Assembly: GCF_003352065.1 (NCBI RefSeq)
Contig: NZ_CP025803.1
Coordinates: 2,893,574-2,957,573 of the forward strand
Source of the DNA: Sulfitobacter sp. SK011
GTDB taxonomy: Bacteria > Pseudomonadota > Alphaproteobacteria > Rhodobacterales > Rhodobacteraceae
DNA length: 64,000 bases
Direction: 5' to 3'
Part shown: one piece after another, positions 53,357-61,591 of the stretch
Layout of the letters: each line of letters begins with the position of its first letter
Numbering within the stretch: position 1 is the stretch's first letter
Made by a program: the position numbers and the translations under genes
The notes under the pieces: generated by a model
What the model was told of the DNA's origin: nothing
The model's database searches: none
What the model saw: only the letters and a program-made list of their open reading frames with translations

Positions 53357-54136
53357 ATGCTCAGCTACCAACATATCTACCACGCCGGAAATCTGGCCGA
53401 CGTTCATAAACATGCCTTGCTGGCGTGGATGCTTGAATACCTCACCCGCAAGGACAAACCACTGACCTATATGGAAACCCATGCCGGGCGCGCGCTTTAT
53501 GATCTGACGGATGTGGCGGCGGTCAAAACCGGTGAGGCGAAACAGGGAATTACAAAGGTTGATCAATGGTTTGACGCTGATCATCCCTACGCGAAAGTTC
53601 TTGCAAAAACCCGCGCCAATCATGGCCCCGACGCCTATCCCGGTTCGCCCCTTTTGGCCGCATCGTTGCTGCGCCCCACCGACGTGATCCATCTGGCCGA
53701 ACTGCACCCGCGCGAACACAGCGCGCTGGATTTGGCGATGTCGCCCTATCCCGTCAAATGCCACCTGCGCGACGGGTTCGAGATGGCCTTTGCCCTGACT
53801 CCGCCAACCCCGCGCCGCGGGCTGATGCTGATCGATCCGAGCTATGAAATAAAGGCCGATTACACCGATATCCCGCGCCACATCGGCAAGCTTGCAAAGG
53901 CGTGGAATGTCGGCATTATCGCGGTGTGGTACCCCATTCTGACCAGTCGCGCCCATGAACCGATGCTAAGCGCGCTTGGCGGCGCGCACCCGGATGCGCT
54001 GCGCCATGAGGTCCGCTTTGCCCCTGCCCGTCCGGGGCATGGTATGGTCGGCTCTGGCCTGTTTGTGATCAACCCGCCTTTTGGGCTGGCCGAGGCGGCC
54101 AAGGCGATTTCAGGACTGTATAACACTTTGAAATAG
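53357..54136 (+). CDS. rlmJ: 23S rRNA (adenine-2030-N6)-methyltransferase
   Basis: A 259-residue RlmJ-family protein. It starts MLSYQHIYHAGNLADVHKH, the family signature, with YMETHAGRALYDL, the insertion helices, LHPREHSALDL and LIDPSYEIKADY (DPPY-type catalytic motif IV, here DPSY). It uses S-adenosylmethionine to methylate A2030 of 23S rRNA. About 195 bases without a recognisable feature separate it from the PhzF-like gene. DUF1330 follows after 11 bases. Confidence 0.95.
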   Translation: MLSYQHIYHAGNLADVHKHALLAWMLEYLTRKDKPLTYMETHAGRALYDLTDVAAVKTGEAKQGITKVDQWFDADHPYAKVLAKTRANHGPDAYPGSPLLAASLLRPTDVIHLAELHPREHSALDLAMSPYPVKCHLRDGFEMAFALTPPTPRRGLMLIDPSYEIKADYTDIPRHIGKLAKAWNVGIIAVWYPILTSRAHEPMLSALGGAHPDALRHEVRFAPARPGHGMVGSGLFVINPPFGLAEAAKAISGLYNTLK

Positions 54137-54147
54137 AGGAAAAAATA

Positions 54148-54441
54148 ATGGCCAAAGGTTATTGGATTGCAAACATGGATGTGCGTGACCCGCAGGTCTA
54201 TGACACGTACCGCGCCGCAAATGCGAAACCTCTCAAGGATTTTGGTGCCAAATTTCTGGTCCGCGGCGGCACACAGAACGCCGTAGAAGGACCCGTGAAA
54301 AGCAGAACCGTCATCATCGAATTTCCAAGCTATTCCGATGCGCTGGCCTGTTATGAAAGTGCCGACTATCAGGCCGCCAAATCCATTCGTTTAGATGTGG
54401 CTGATGGAACATTGATGATTGTTGAGGGATACGAAGGCTGA
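54148..54441 (+). CDS. DUF1330 family protein
   Basis: A 97-residue dimeric alpha-beta barrel type protein: MAKGYWIANMDVRDPQVYDTY, GAKFLVRGGTQNAVEG and VIIEFPSYSDALACYESADYQ are the DUF1330 pattern (key parts YWIANMDV, FLVRGG, IIEFPSYSDAL). The function is unknown. AGAGGA lies about 7 bases before the ATG. Probably cotranscribed with rlmJ. Confidence 0.92.
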   Translation: MAKGYWIANMDVRDPQVYDTYRAANAKPLKDFGAKFLVRGGTQNAVEGPVKSRTVIIEFPSYSDALACYESADYQAAKSIRLDVADGTLMIVEGYEG

Positions 54442-54463
54442 AAAATGTGCTAGCATCCGGTTT

Positions 54464-55114
54464 ATGTCGGTTTTGCGCGCCCTGATACTCGCCCTCGTGC
54501 CCACCGGAGTTTTGGCCTGTGGGGCACCTGTCTGTCTGGTCAATCCAGAAAGCCTGCTGCTGCCTCAGATCATCACATTTGACGATATTCAAAGTGGCGG
54601 TGGGCCGGGATTCAAGGTCGACGATATACTGCCCCTGCCCGGGGCAACCTTTGGCGAACGTTTTGCCGGACAACTGGTCACCACTGTCGGAACCCACGAT
54701 CAGATAGAAGGCGCGCCGTTTGGACCACTGACGATGATGCCGGGGGCCGCCGGGCAAAACCTGTCTGTTGTCCGATTTGGAGGCACGACAGTGTTGAACG
54801 GCTATGGCACAGCCGGATATCCCAAACGCGAAGCCCAGGGCGAAGGGGCCATTGCGGTCTTGTTTGATGAGAACCAGTCGGCGCTTGCATTTGATCTGCG
54901 CGGTGGCGAGGCCGGTGTCGCCATGGTCAGTTTCATGCGCCGCGATGGGTCGCTGATCGGGGTTGTGCCGATTGATCCGACAGGTGAATTTACCGTTGCA
55001 TTTGCCCGCGACCGCGGGATTGACGATATTGCTGGCATAATTGTCACAAACACGGACCCACAAGGCCTGGCAATAGACACTTTACGCTTTGGAAAACCGC
55101 CCGAGATAAGTTAA
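54464..55114 (+). CDS. Exported protein of unknown function
   Basis: About 216 residues. MSVLRALILALVPTGVLACGAPVC is a signal sequence ending in VLAC, a possible lipobox, followed by Cys-containing residues. The mature part is rich in Gly, Asp and beta-strand-like segments (ITFDDIQSGGGPGF, VVRFGGTTVLNGYG, IIVTNTDPQGLAIDTLRFG). The pattern resembles secreted beta-sandwich domains, but I recognise no family. ATG at 54464 lies 22 bases after the DUF1330 stop. It may belong to the same transcript as rlmJ and the TerB genes. Confidence 0.75.
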   Translation: MSVLRALILALVPTGVLACGAPVCLVNPESLLLPQIITFDDIQSGGGPGFKVDDILPLPGATFGERFAGQLVTTVGTHDQIEGAPFGPLTMMPGAAGQNLSVVRFGGTTVLNGYGTAGYPKREAQGEGAIAVLFDENQSALAFDLRGGEAGVAMVSFMRRDGSLIGVVPIDPTGEFTVAFARDRGIDDIAGIIVTNTDPQGLAIDTLRFGKPPEIS

Positions 55115-55123
55115 AGCTGCGGA

Positions 55124-55561
55124 ATGTTTGATCGCCTTTTTCCCCGCCGTAAACCCGCACCGAAACCCCTGCCACAGCCCAACGCGCAGCTTGCCCTTGG
55201 GGCACTTTTGGTGCGCGTTGCTTTTGCAGACAATAATTATCAGGCCTCGGAAGTTGGCCAGATTGATCGCATCCTGTCGCAGACCTTTGGCCTCAAACCA
55301 CTGGAGGCCGCAAAACTGCGCGCGACCTGTGAAGCACTGGAACGGGACGCGCCCGGCACGCCCGAATTTGCGGCAATCCTGCGCGAAGAAGTGGCCTATG
55401 CCGACCGCAAGGCGCTGAGTGATGCTATGTGGGCGGTTGCGTTGGTCGATGGAACCCGCGACGAAAAAGAAGAGATTCAACTGCTCGCGATTGAAACGGC
55501 GCTTGGTCTGACGGATGCCGACATGCAGGCAGCGCGCGAAAATGCTCTCAAAGCGATCTGA
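55124..55561 (+). CDS. TerB-like protein (first of a tandem pair)
   Basis: A 145-residue, mainly helical protein of the TerB family. ALGALLVRVAFADNNYQASEVGQIDRIL contains the acidic helix that binds divalent metal in TerB (key part AFADNNYQASEV), and MWAVALVDGTRDEKEEIQLLAIETALGL is the second copy (VALVDGTRDEKE). In this group such genes are common and their role, possibly metal or membrane stress related, is unknown. No other ter genes are present. It is about 36 bases before its paralogue. Confidence 0.9.
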   Translation: MFDRLFPRRKPAPKPLPQPNAQLALGALLVRVAFADNNYQASEVGQIDRILSQTFGLKPLEAAKLRATCEALERDAPGTPEFAAILREEVAYADRKALSDAMWAVALVDGTRDEKEEIQLLAIETALGLTDADMQAARENALKAI

Positions 55562-55597
55562 CTTGGCCTTTCGCCACAACCGACCTATATCCCGTTC

Positions 55598-56041
55598 ATG
55601 TTCGATGATCTCTTTAAGCGGCTGATACAGCCTAACCCCGCCCCGCTGCCCGATGCGGATGCGCGCCTTGCATTGACTGCGCTGTTGGTGCGGATCGCGC
55701 GGTCCGACAATGATTATGCGCCGCGCGAACGCGCGCTGATCGACCAGATTGTCCAGCAACGGTATGGCCTTGATCCGGCAGCAGCCAAAAAGCTGCGCGC
55801 AGACGCCGAATCCGTCGAATCAGAGGCACCTGATACCGTCAGGTTCACCCGCGCCATCAAAGATGCGGTTCCTTATGACGACCGCCTCGATGTGATCCAG
55901 GCGCTTTGGCAGATCGTGCTTGCCGATGGCACCCGTGCTGACGAAGAGGATGCGCTGTTGCGACTGGTGGCAAGCCTGCTTGGGGTTTCCGACACCGACA
56001 GCGCCATGGCGCGCCGACGTGTTGAAGCGCAATATAATTAA
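55598..56041 (+). CDS. TerB-like protein (second of a tandem pair)
   Basis: A 147-residue paralogue of the preceding protein: same N-terminal pattern (MFDDLFKRL versus MFDRLFPRR), ALLVRIARSDNDYAPRERALIDQI and LWQIVLADGTRADEEDALL (key parts RIARSDNDYAPRE, VLADGTRADEE). The pair probably arose by tandem duplication and has since diverged considerably. The two may form a heterodimer. The function is unknown. Confidence 0.9.
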   Translation: MFDDLFKRLIQPNPAPLPDADARLALTALLVRIARSDNDYAPRERALIDQIVQQRYGLDPAAAKKLRADAESVESEAPDTVRFTRAIKDAVPYDDRLDVIQALWQIVLADGTRADEEDALLRLVASLLGVSDTDSAMARRRVEAQYN

Positions 56042-56155
56042 GCGCTTACCTTAGGTTAACACAGCGATTCCAAAGCCTGCGAAAACTCTGCGTTGCAATC
56101 GGATGGGAATTATTCCTTTATACCGCATTGAAACGAGAAAAGTGATCTTACCGCC

Positions 56156-56932
56156 GTGACAGAACAGACCCCGGTTATCCAAATCAACAACCTGCACAAG
56201 GCGTACGGAGCACTAGAAGTTCTCAAAGGTGTCAGCGTCACAGCGCCACGCGGCCACGTGATTTCGCTGATTGGATCATCCGGGTCTGGCAAATCAACAT
56301 TGCTGCGTTGCTGTAACCTGCTTGAGGACAGCCAGCAGGGCGATGTGATTTTCAAGGGCGAACCGGTGCATTGGAAAGGCACAGGCCATAACCGCCGCCC
56401 CGCAGATGCCAAACAGGTCTTGCGCATCCGCACCAACCTTTCGATGGTGTTCCAGCAGTTCAATCTCTGGGCGCATATGTCGATCTTGCAAAATGTCATG
56501 GAGGCACCGCTGACCGTGTTGCGCCGCGACCGCGCCGAGGTCGAAGAGGCCGCGCGTGGGTACCTCGACAAGGTTGGGATCGGCGATAAATGCGATGTTT
56601 ATCCTGCGCAACTATCTGGCGGCCAACAGCAACGTGCGGCAATCGCGCGGGCGCTGTGCATGGAGCCTGAAGCGTTGCTTTTTGATGAACCGACCTCTGC
56701 GCTGGACCCGGAGTTGGAACAGGAAGTGGTCAAGGTAATCAAGGACCTGGCCGCCGAAGGGCGCACCATGATGATCGTAACCCACGATATGAAACTGGCG
56801 GCTGATGTGTCAGATCACGTGGTGTTCCTGCATCAGGGGTTGATCGAAGAACAAGGGCCGCCAGAGACATTGTTTGGCGCGCCCAAATCAGAACGACTGC
56901 AAGGGTTTCTATCGGCAACCCAAGCCTCGTAA
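56156..56932 (+). CDS. Polar amino acid/polyamine-type ABC transporter, ATP-binding protein
   Basis: A 258-residue ABC ATPase of the HisP/ArtP type. Walker A is GSSGSGKST (about residues 42-50), the signature LSGGQQQRAAIARAL (about 155-169), Walker B LLFDEPTSALDPE (about 175-187) and the H-loop VTHD. It powers the transporter encoded by the next three genes. The start is GTG at 56156. First gene of the transporter operon, which probably runs into the glutamine synthetase genes. Confidence 0.94.
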   Translation: MTEQTPVIQINNLHKAYGALEVLKGVSVTAPRGHVISLIGSSGSGKSTLLRCCNLLEDSQQGDVIFKGEPVHWKGTGHNRRPADAKQVLRIRTNLSMVFQQFNLWAHMSILQNVMEAPLTVLRRDRAEVEEAARGYLDKVGIGDKCDVYPAQLSGGQQQRAAIARALCMEPEALLFDEPTSALDPELEQEVVKVIKDLAAEGRTMMIVTHDMKLAADVSDHVVFLHQGLIEEQGPPETLFGAPKSERLQGFLSATQAS

Positions 56933-56959
56933 ACAAAAACAAAAAAGGGAGACTACCAC

Positions 56960-57694
56960 ATGAAAAAGATCTTACTTGCCTCCGCAGCACTGGCAATGAC
57001 CGCCGGTCTGGCCATGGCTGATGGCCACGGCAAAACCATCCGCATGGGCACCGAAGGTGCCTACCCCCCCTACAACTTCATCAATGACGCTGGCGAAGTT
57101 GACGGGTTTGAGCGCGAATTGGGCGATGAGTTGTGCCTGCGCGCTGAGTTGACCTGTGAGTGGGTCAAAAACGATTGGGACAGCATCATCCCCAACCTCG
57201 TATCGGGCAACTATGACACCATCATGGCCGGCATGAGCATCACCGATGAACGTGATGAAGTCATTGATTTCACACAGAACTATTATCCGCCAACCGCTTC
57301 TGCCTATATCGCAACCGCCGAAGGCGTTGATCTGGCAGGCGGCATTATTGCGGCACAGACATCCACAATTCAGGCCGGTTATGTCGCCCAAAGCGGTGCC
57401 ACATTGGTCGAGTTTGCGACACCCGAAGAAACCGTCGCCGCCGTGCGCAATGGTGAAGCGGACGCGGTGTTTGCGGACAAGGACTATCTCGCGCCAATCG
57501 TCGAGGAATCATCTGGTGAATTGATGTTTGTCGGTGACGACGTGCCTTTGGGTGGCGGCATCGGCCTTGGCCTGCGCGAAAGCGACGCCGAGCTGAAAGA
57601 AAAGTTTGACGCCGCCATCACTTCGATGAAGGCCGATGGGTCGCTGAACACCATGCTGAAAAAGTGGTTCGGCGAAGAAACCGCAACCTACTGA
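56960..57694 (+). CDS. Periplasmic substrate-binding protein of the ABC transporter (family 3)
   Basis: A 244-residue protein with a Sec signal peptide (MKKILLASAALAMTAGLAMA, cleavage after residue 20). TIRMGTEGAYPPYNFINDAG, GFERELGDELC and DSIIPNLVSGNYDTIMAGMSIT (key parts GTEGAYPPYNF, LVSGNYDTIMAGMSIT) are the SBP family 3 pattern for polar amino acids such as lysine, arginine, ornithine or related amines. GGGAG is 8 bases before the ATG. A strong hairpin follows the stop. Confidence 0.95.
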   Translation: MKKILLASAALAMTAGLAMADGHGKTIRMGTEGAYPPYNFINDAGEVDGFERELGDELCLRAELTCEWVKNDWDSIIPNLVSGNYDTIMAGMSITDERDEVIDFTQNYYPPTASAYIATAEGVDLAGGIIAAQTSTIQAGYVAQSGATLVEFATPEETVAAVRNGEADAVFADKDYLAPIVEESSGELMFVGDDVPLGGGIGLGLRESDAELKEKFDAAITSMKADGSLNTMLKKWFGEETATY

Positions 57695-57702
57695 ACCAAC
57701 GC

Positions 57703-57730
57703 TCAGGCGCGCCCGCAATGGCGCGCCTGA
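57703..57730 (+). other. Intergenic hairpin after the binding-protein gene
   Basis: TCAGGCGCGCC (57703-57713) pairs perfectly with GGCGCGCCTGA (57720-57730) around CGCAAT, without a T tail. Such hairpins between a binding-protein gene and its permease genes commonly protect the upstream mRNA and so raise the amount of binding protein relative to the permeases. Confidence 0.65.
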
Positions 57731-57775
57731 CTTTGCCGCGCCGGGGGTCATCCCCCGACGATCTGACAGGGCTAT

Positions 57776-58657
57776 ATGTTCTCATTCTGCGCCGATCCTT
57801 CCACACTTGAACGCCTGCCATGGCTCGCCTGTTATCTGACAACGGGCGTGCATATGTCGTTCTATGGTTCTTTCATAAAAGTGCTGCTGCTGCTGGCGGT
57901 GACGGCCCCTGTGGCATTGGGTTTTGGGTTTGCCGGTGCAATGGCGGCCCGGGCCAGCTTTTTCCTCGTCCGCTGGATTGGCAAAGCCTACATCGCGCTG
58001 GTGCGCGGCGTGCCGGACATTGCGTTCTTTCTGTTCTTTGTGATCGCTCTGGATCAGGCCATCGAATTTACCCGCCACAAGGTGCTTTGCCCCGACTGGG
58101 AACTGCCCGTCAGACAGGGAAATGATTTTGTCGTCTGTCAGGCCGCAAAGATGCCGCTCGGGAATGCATCGCAGTGGGTTCACGAAAGCTATGGCTTTTC
58201 GCTGGCGGTCGTGACCTTTGCCATCGTGTTTGGGGCCTTTGCAGCGAACGTTCTTTTTGGTGCGATGCGCGCCGTCCCGCATGCACAGCTTGAAACAGCA
58301 GAGGCTTATGGCATGTCGCGGCGTCAGACATTCTGGCGGGTGATGGTGCCCCAGATGTGGGTTTATGCGTTGCCCGGCCTCAGCAATCTTTGGATGGTGC
58401 TGATCAAGGCAACGCCGCTGTTGTTCCTGCTTGGCGTCGAAGACATCGTGTACTGGGCGCGCGAACTTGGCGGCACCAAGACATCGCGCTTTACCGACTA
58501 TCCGCATGGTGACTGGCGGATGTGGTATTTCTTTGTGCTGTTGATCTTTTACCTGTGCTTCACACGCGTCTCCGAAATTGTGCTGGACCGGTTGATGAAG
58601 CGTCTCACACGCGGTCAGGCGACCACGGGCGGCGAAGCGCAAAGGAAAGCCGCATGA
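57776..58657 (+). CDS. ABC transporter permease (His/Glu/Gln/Arg/opine family), subunit 1
   Basis: A 293-residue inner-membrane protein with about five helices. The coupling motif EAYGMSRRQTFWRVMVPQM (EAAxxxG region, about residues 178-196) contacts the ATPase, and a longer hydrophilic stretch (about 92-135, including CPDWELPVRQGNDF) is an insertion relative to short HisQ-type permeases. It forms a heterodimer with the next gene product, whose ATG overlaps its stop as ATGA. Confidence 0.92.
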   Translation: MFSFCADPSTLERLPWLACYLTTGVHMSFYGSFIKVLLLLAVTAPVALGFGFAGAMAARASFFLVRWIGKAYIALVRGVPDIAFFLFFVIALDQAIEFTRHKVLCPDWELPVRQGNDFVVCQAAKMPLGNASQWVHESYGFSLAVVTFAIVFGAFAANVLFGAMRAVPHAQLETAEAYGMSRRQTFWRVMVPQMWVYALPGLSNLWMVLIKATPLLFLLGVEDIVYWARELGGTKTSRFTDYPHGDWRMWYFFVLLIFYLCFTRVSEIVLDRLMKRLTRGQATTGGEAQRKAA

Positions 58658-59460
58658 GTTGCTTGCAAACCATTCAGGATTACGGGCTGCGCTCAATTGG
58701 CATCGGGGAACGCCTGCTTCCAAAGGATAATTTCACCCTGTGCGAACAATTCACGCTGATTGGTTCCGGCATGATCTGGAACATCTATTTTGGCGTTGTC
58801 GCCCTTGTAACGGGCTTTGTGCTGGCCACAGCACTTGGCGTCGGCAAGACGCAGGCAAATCCCTGGATCCGCAAACCTGCGGAATGGTTCATCTTTATTT
58901 TCCGGGGCTCGCCGCTCTTTATCCAGTTCTTCTTTGGGTATTTTCTGTTTCTCAGCCTCAAATCTGTGAACCCGTTCTTTGATGCCTTCACCGCCGCATG
59001 GCTGGGTGCCCTGATCGTTTTGTTCCTGAACACCGCCGCCTATACCGGCGAGATTTTTTATGGCGCGCTACAATCCATCCCCAAGGGTGATGTCGAGGCT
59101 GCGGATGCCTATGGGTTGACCGGCTGGACCCGCTTTCGCCGGGTGATCTGGCCGACGTCACTGCGCCTTGCGTGGCCTGCCTATACCAACGAAGCGATCT
59201 TTCTGTTTCATGCCACCACATTGGTTTTTTTCAGTGGCTTTCCGGCATGGCAGCAACGCGGCGATGCGCTTTATTATGCGAGCTATTTCGCGGACAAGAC
59301 GTTTAACCCCTTCGTGCCCTATCCCATCCTGGCGGGCTATTTCATTGTGTTGACGGTTTGTGTGATCTCGGTGTTTGGATTGATCAATGCGCGGCTGAAT
59401 CGGCACCTGCCCCAGACACAGCGCCGAAAAATTAACTTGCGTCCCAATCTGATACGGTAG
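58654..59460 (+). CDS. ABC transporter permease, subunit 2
   Basis: A 268-residue inner-membrane permease. FIFRGSPLFIQFFFGYF (about residues 82-98) is the family N-terminal signature (RGTPLLVQ type), and DVEAADAYGLTGWTRFRRVIWP (about 145-166; key part EAADAYGLTGWTRF) is the coupling motif. The ATG overlaps the subunit 1 stop as ATGA. The glutamine synthetase genes start about 106 bases after its end, in the same direction. Confidence 0.93.
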   Translation: MSCLQTIQDYGLRSIGIGERLLPKDNFTLCEQFTLIGSGMIWNIYFGVVALVTGFVLATALGVGKTQANPWIRKPAEWFIFIFRGSPLFIQFFFGYFLFLSLKSVNPFFDAFTAAWLGALIVLFLNTAAYTGEIFYGALQSIPKGDVEAADAYGLTGWTRFRRVIWPTSLRLAWPAYTNEAIFLFHATTLVFFSGFPAWQQRGDALYYASYFADKTFNPFVPYPILAGYFIVLTVCVISVFGLINARLNRHLPQTQRRKINLRPNLIR

Positions 59461-59566
59461 TATCCAACATTTGATCAAATTATCCGGCGCGTGGGCGACG
59501 GATGCATTTTGGCTCTCAGCGGAGCCAATCGGCTGACTTCATGCCCACCGCCAAATCAGGTGAGTT

Positions 59567-60901
59567 ATGAACAATTGGCTACGCAAAAACCCGCAGGTCC
59601 GCACCATCCGTGTGGCTGCCGCTGATCTCAATGGTCAGGCACGGGGCAAACGCATCCCCACACGCTTTGCCGACAAAGTGGCAACTGATGGCACCCGGTT
59701 TCCGGTATCTGTGCTGAACCTCGACATCTGGGGCGAAGACATCGACGACAGCCCGCTGGTGTTTGAATCCGGCGATGCGGATGGCGTTCTGAAGCCAACC
59801 GAACGTGGCTTTATGCCGATGCCCTGGCTTGATGCGCCCTCTGCCCTGTTGCCGATCTGGATGTTTCGTGAGGATGGCCGCCCTTATGCCGGTGATCCAC
59901 GTCATGCATTGCGCGCCGTTCTGGACCGGTTCAAAGCGCATGGGCTGACCCCTGTTTGTGCGGTGGAGCTTGAATTTTTCCTGATCGACGATTCCGGGCG
60001 CAAGTTGCAGGTGCCCATTTCACCCAGATCCAACAAACGCCGCAAGGCGGCGGAAACACTGTCGATCCGGGCGCTGGACCAGTTTGATGAGTTCTTTACC
60101 GACCTCTACGACGCCTGCGAAGAAATGGACATTCCTGCCGATACCGCGATTTCCGAAGCGGGCCTTGGCCAGTTCGAGATCAACCTGATGCATTGCGACG
60201 ATGCCCTGCGCGCTGCTGACGATGCCTGGCTGTTCAAGATGCTGGTCAAAGGGTTGGCACGCCGGCACGGATTTGCAGCGTCTTTCATGGCAAAACCTTA
60301 CGAGGACTACGCGGGCTCCGGCCTGCACACCCATTTTTCGGTGCTCGATCAAGACGGCAACAACGTCTTTGACGATGGCGGACCCGAAGGCACCGACGTG
60401 ATGCGCCACGCAGTTGCGGGCTGTATGAACGCGATGGCAGGCTCGGCCTTGGTGTTTTGCCCCCATGCCAACAGCTTTGACCGCATGGTGCCGGGCGCGC
60501 ATGCGCCAACCGGAATTTCATGGGCCTATGAAAACCGCACCTCGTCGATCCGCATCCCGTCCGGCAATCATAAGGCGCGGCGTATTGAACATCGGGTGTC
60601 GGGGGGCGACGTGAACCCCTATCTGATGCTGGCCGCTGTGCTGGGTGCTGCCATCAATGGCATCGAAGACGGCATCCTGCCGCCCCCGCCGATCACCGGC
60701 AACGCCTATGCTGCCGAGTTGCCACAAATTCCGACCGATTGGGCCAGTGCCATTGATCTGTTTGAGAAGGATCCGCAGGTCGCGCGCATTTTTGCGCCTG
60801 AACTGATCCGCAACTTTGTCCTGACCAAGCGGCAAGAGCTGCATTATATGCAAGAGCTGACCCCGCAAGAACAGGTCGAGATTTACCTTGATACGGTGTG
60901 A
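59567..60901 (+). CDS. Glutamine synthetase-family ligase (gamma-glutamyl-amine synthetase-like), first copy
   Basis: A 444-residue protein. VELEFFLIDD (metal-binding Glu), EAGLGQFEINLMH, GSGLHTHFSVLDQDG and SWAYENRTSSIRIP are glutamine synthetase catalytic-domain motifs, while length and sequence are those of the PuuA/GlnT group that joins glutamate to amines such as putrescine rather than to ammonia. No adenylylation loop typical of GlnA is evident. AGGTGAG lies directly upstream of the ATG. The amidotransferase gene follows after three bases. Confidence 0.9.
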   Translation: MNNWLRKNPQVRTIRVAAADLNGQARGKRIPTRFADKVATDGTRFPVSVLNLDIWGEDIDDSPLVFESGDADGVLKPTERGFMPMPWLDAPSALLPIWMFREDGRPYAGDPRHALRAVLDRFKAHGLTPVCAVELEFFLIDDSGRKLQVPISPRSNKRRKAAETLSIRALDQFDEFFTDLYDACEEMDIPADTAISEAGLGQFEINLMHCDDALRAADDAWLFKMLVKGLARRHGFAASFMAKPYEDYAGSGLHTHFSVLDQDGNNVFDDGGPEGTDVMRHAVAGCMNAMAGSALVFCPHANSFDRMVPGAHAPTGISWAYENRTSSIRIPSGNHKARRIEHRVSGGDVNPYLMLAAVLGAAINGIEDGILPPPPITGNAYAAELPQIPTDWASAIDLFEKDPQVARIFAPELIRNFVLTKRQELHYMQELTPQEQVEIYLDTV

Positions 60902-60904
60902 GAC

Positions 60905-61591
60905 ATGAAAATTGGTATCCTGATCACTGGCCACCCCCCCGAGAACATGATGGATGGTGGGGCTTATGACAAATATTTCGCGCGTCTGCTGGGGGACGAT
61001 GAGTTCACCTATCAGGCTTGGGCCGTTGTGGACGGCATTTTCCCGGACAGCGTGGATGACGCAGACGGCTGGCTGATCACCGGGTCAAAACACGGTGCCT
61101 ACGAACCGCACGACTGGATACCGCCGCTGGAACAATTTGTCCGTGATTGTTACGCGGCCCACGTTCCGATGATTGGTGTCTGTTTTGGCCATCAGGTGAT
61201 TGCGCAGGCGATGGGTGGCAAGGTCGAAAAATTTAAAGGCGGCTGGTCAGTCGGGCGCACAGAATATGACATCAACGGGCAGAAATTTGCCCTGAATGCA
61301 TGGCATCAGGATCAGGTCGTTGAGCGCCCGGAAGCGGCAGAAGTTATCGGATCGACCGACTTTTGCGAGAACGCCGCGCTGCTTTACGATGACCGGATCT
61401 GGACCATCCAGCCGCACCCTGAATACGGTCATGACTTCATTGAGGGGCTGATCAACACCCGTGGCAAGGGTGTGGTACCGGATGCCCAGCTTGCGGCGGC
61501 ATCAACGATGCTTGGGACCCCCCTGAACAACACCGACATCGCTGCTGAAATGGCGGCATTCTTTAAGAAAAAGCAGAAAGAGAGGGCCTGA
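60905..61591 (+). CDS. Class I glutamine amidotransferase-like protein (possible gamma-glutamyl hydrolase)
   Basis: A 228-residue class I amidotransferase fold. The nucleophile elbow is IGVCFGHQVIAQAMGG (Cys at about residue 98) and the catalytic His and Glu lie in IQPHPEYGHDF (about 170-180). Between two PuuA-like ligases and next to a PuuB-like oxidase, it most likely hydrolyses a gamma-glutamyl amide to finish the pathway (a PuuD-like job), although its sequence is closer to GMP-synthase-type amidotransferases. Its TGA overlaps the next ATG by one base. Confidence 0.88.
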   Translation: MKIGILITGHPPENMMDGGAYDKYFARLLGDDEFTYQAWAVVDGIFPDSVDDADGWLITGSKHGAYEPHDWIPPLEQFVRDCYAAHVPMIGVCFGHQVIAQAMGGKVEKFKGGWSVGRTEYDINGQKFALNAWHQDQVVERPEAAEVIGSTDFCENAALLYDDRIWTIQPHPEYGHDFIEGLINTRGKGVVPDAQLAAASTMLGTPLNNTDIAAEMAAFFKKKQKERA

